A DNA stretch of 33,389 nt from Alectoria sarmentosa (lineage: Eukaryota; Ascomycota; Lecanoromycetes; Lecanorales; Parmeliaceae): NCBI GenBank assembly GCA_009733775.1, contig WOGZ01000345.1:1-33389 (forward strand). The letters are read 5' to 3'. This document shows, piece after piece, positions 32,869-33,389 of the stretch. The notes under the pieces are model-generated. The model ran no database searches, was not told the origin of the DNA, and worked only from the letters and a program-made list of their open reading frames with translations. Every line of letters starts with the position of its first letter. Within the stretch, counting starts at the first letter, position 1. The position numbers were made by a program, and so were the translations under genes.

Positions 32869-33389
32869 CTTATTAAAAATTTGTATATATAAATTTTACA
32901 TCTTTTGTCTCTTACCCTCTTAAAGATAAAATTTCTTCATAATTTCGTAAATTATATAACTCGATATACGCTTTTCAATAATATAAAAATATTGAAGTTT
33001 GAATATATATATATAAATTAATATTTAATTCAAATATATTATTATTCGAAAGGGTAGCGAGACTTTCGAGAAATCTCTGCGCTCATTTAACGAATTATTT
33101 TCTTTTTTAAATAACATTTTACTTCTCTATCACATTTACGAAATTATTATATCATTGAAATTGCATAAATTAATTTCAAAATAAAAATCATATAAATATA
33201 TAATATAAATCTTTAAAAGTCGCGAGAAATCGATCATAAAAGATTTAACATATTTTGTATATATTTTTAAATAAAAGCAACTTTATATAAAATTCGTAAA
33301 TCGTAAATAATATAACGATAAAATTAATAAAAATCGTAAATTTCTCGCTTAATAATCGTAAATCGTAAGACGTAAAATTCGAATTCGAA

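Larger units (their letters stand above)
32213..33250. repeat. Tandem pair of 519-bp LTR-like units
   Basis: Two adjacent copies occur at 32,213–32,731 and 32,732–33,250. In each, a 24-bp lead (CAT, then TTATTATATAAAGAAATAA) precedes a 495-bp segment beginning TGTAAAATTAAG and ending TTTAACA (32,237–32,731 and 32,756–33,250). Landmarks recur in register: TATGCAGTTAATTATAAA, an AGCGCTCGA hairpin, TATATAAATTTTACATCTTTT, AACTCGATATACGC, AGTCGCGAGAAATCGAT. The TG...CA ends, the TATA-type sequence and the preceding purine-rich AAAGAAATAA suggest LTRs, although no matching copy was found upstream at the outer element's 5' side. Confidence 0.82.
21470..33389. other. Right AT-rich, RIP-like degraded compartment
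   Basis: Almost no intact ORFs over 12 kb, and CpG-concentrated C and G as in the left arm, but with somewhat more CpA and GpA-type context left, so decay is less complete. Enough amino-acid signal remains to recognise retrotransposon protein domains with scattered stop codons where glutamine, arginine or tryptophan codons would be expected. Individual elements are annotated separately. Confidence 0.85.

Overview
The window looks like part of an ascomycete fungal genome that is divided into base-composition compartments. A gene island of normal composition (about 7,035–21,470) sits between two very AT-rich arms (1–7,035 and 21,470–33,389). Fungal origin is supported by short GT-AG introns (48–121 nt, several with CTAAC-type branch sites), by fungus-specific families (Fung_rhodopsin/SAT4 membrane protein, AA11 chitin LPMO with an X278 module), and by the RIP-like decay of the arms.

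Gene island, left to right. (1) A 6-exon, 356-aa fungal rhodopsin-like (SAT4/PTH11-related) seven-helix protein on the minus strand, ending about 115 bp from the left AT-rich arm. (2) A 5-exon, 534-aa MFS transporter on the plus strand. (3) A 5-exon, 276-aa LaeA/UMTA-like class I methyltransferase on the plus strand. (4) A 3-exon, 303-aa class I methyltransferase on the plus strand. (5) A single-exon, 398-aa secreted AA11-X278 chitin LPMO on the minus strand. (6) A weak 107-aa ORF with two CxxC pairs. (7) A 209-aa predicted secreted cysteine-containing protein. (8) A 417-aa Ulp1-like (C48) cysteine protease with N-terminal 16-residue repeats. The single-frame translations break the spliced genes into pieces; I rebuilt them by hand from splice signals, reading frame and family motifs. 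The transporter plus two methyltransferases resemble the tailoring end of a metabolite cluster, but no backbone enzyme is present. The LPMO and the secreted protein suggest an outward-facing, chitin-related accessory region.

AT-rich arms. The arms have almost no intact ORFs. Remaining C and G sit mostly in CpG, as if non-CpG cytosines were converted to T while CpG was spared. The left arm begins with three tandem copies of a 355-bp repeat; the rest is unassigned decayed sequence. The right arm starts with a short-period A/T minisatellite and continues into a mutated Ty3/gypsy element (protease tail, reverse transcriptase, RNase H, start of integrase). Its RT gene is split by a second complete LTR element of 5,020 bp, with two 195-bp LTRs (TGTTA...TAACA/TAATA) and a 5-bp target duplication. 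Removing the insert and one target copy rejoins the RT frame exactly. The inner element carries a decayed gag and a long diverged internal direct repeat. A 519-bp LTR-like unit is tandemly duplicated near the right edge.
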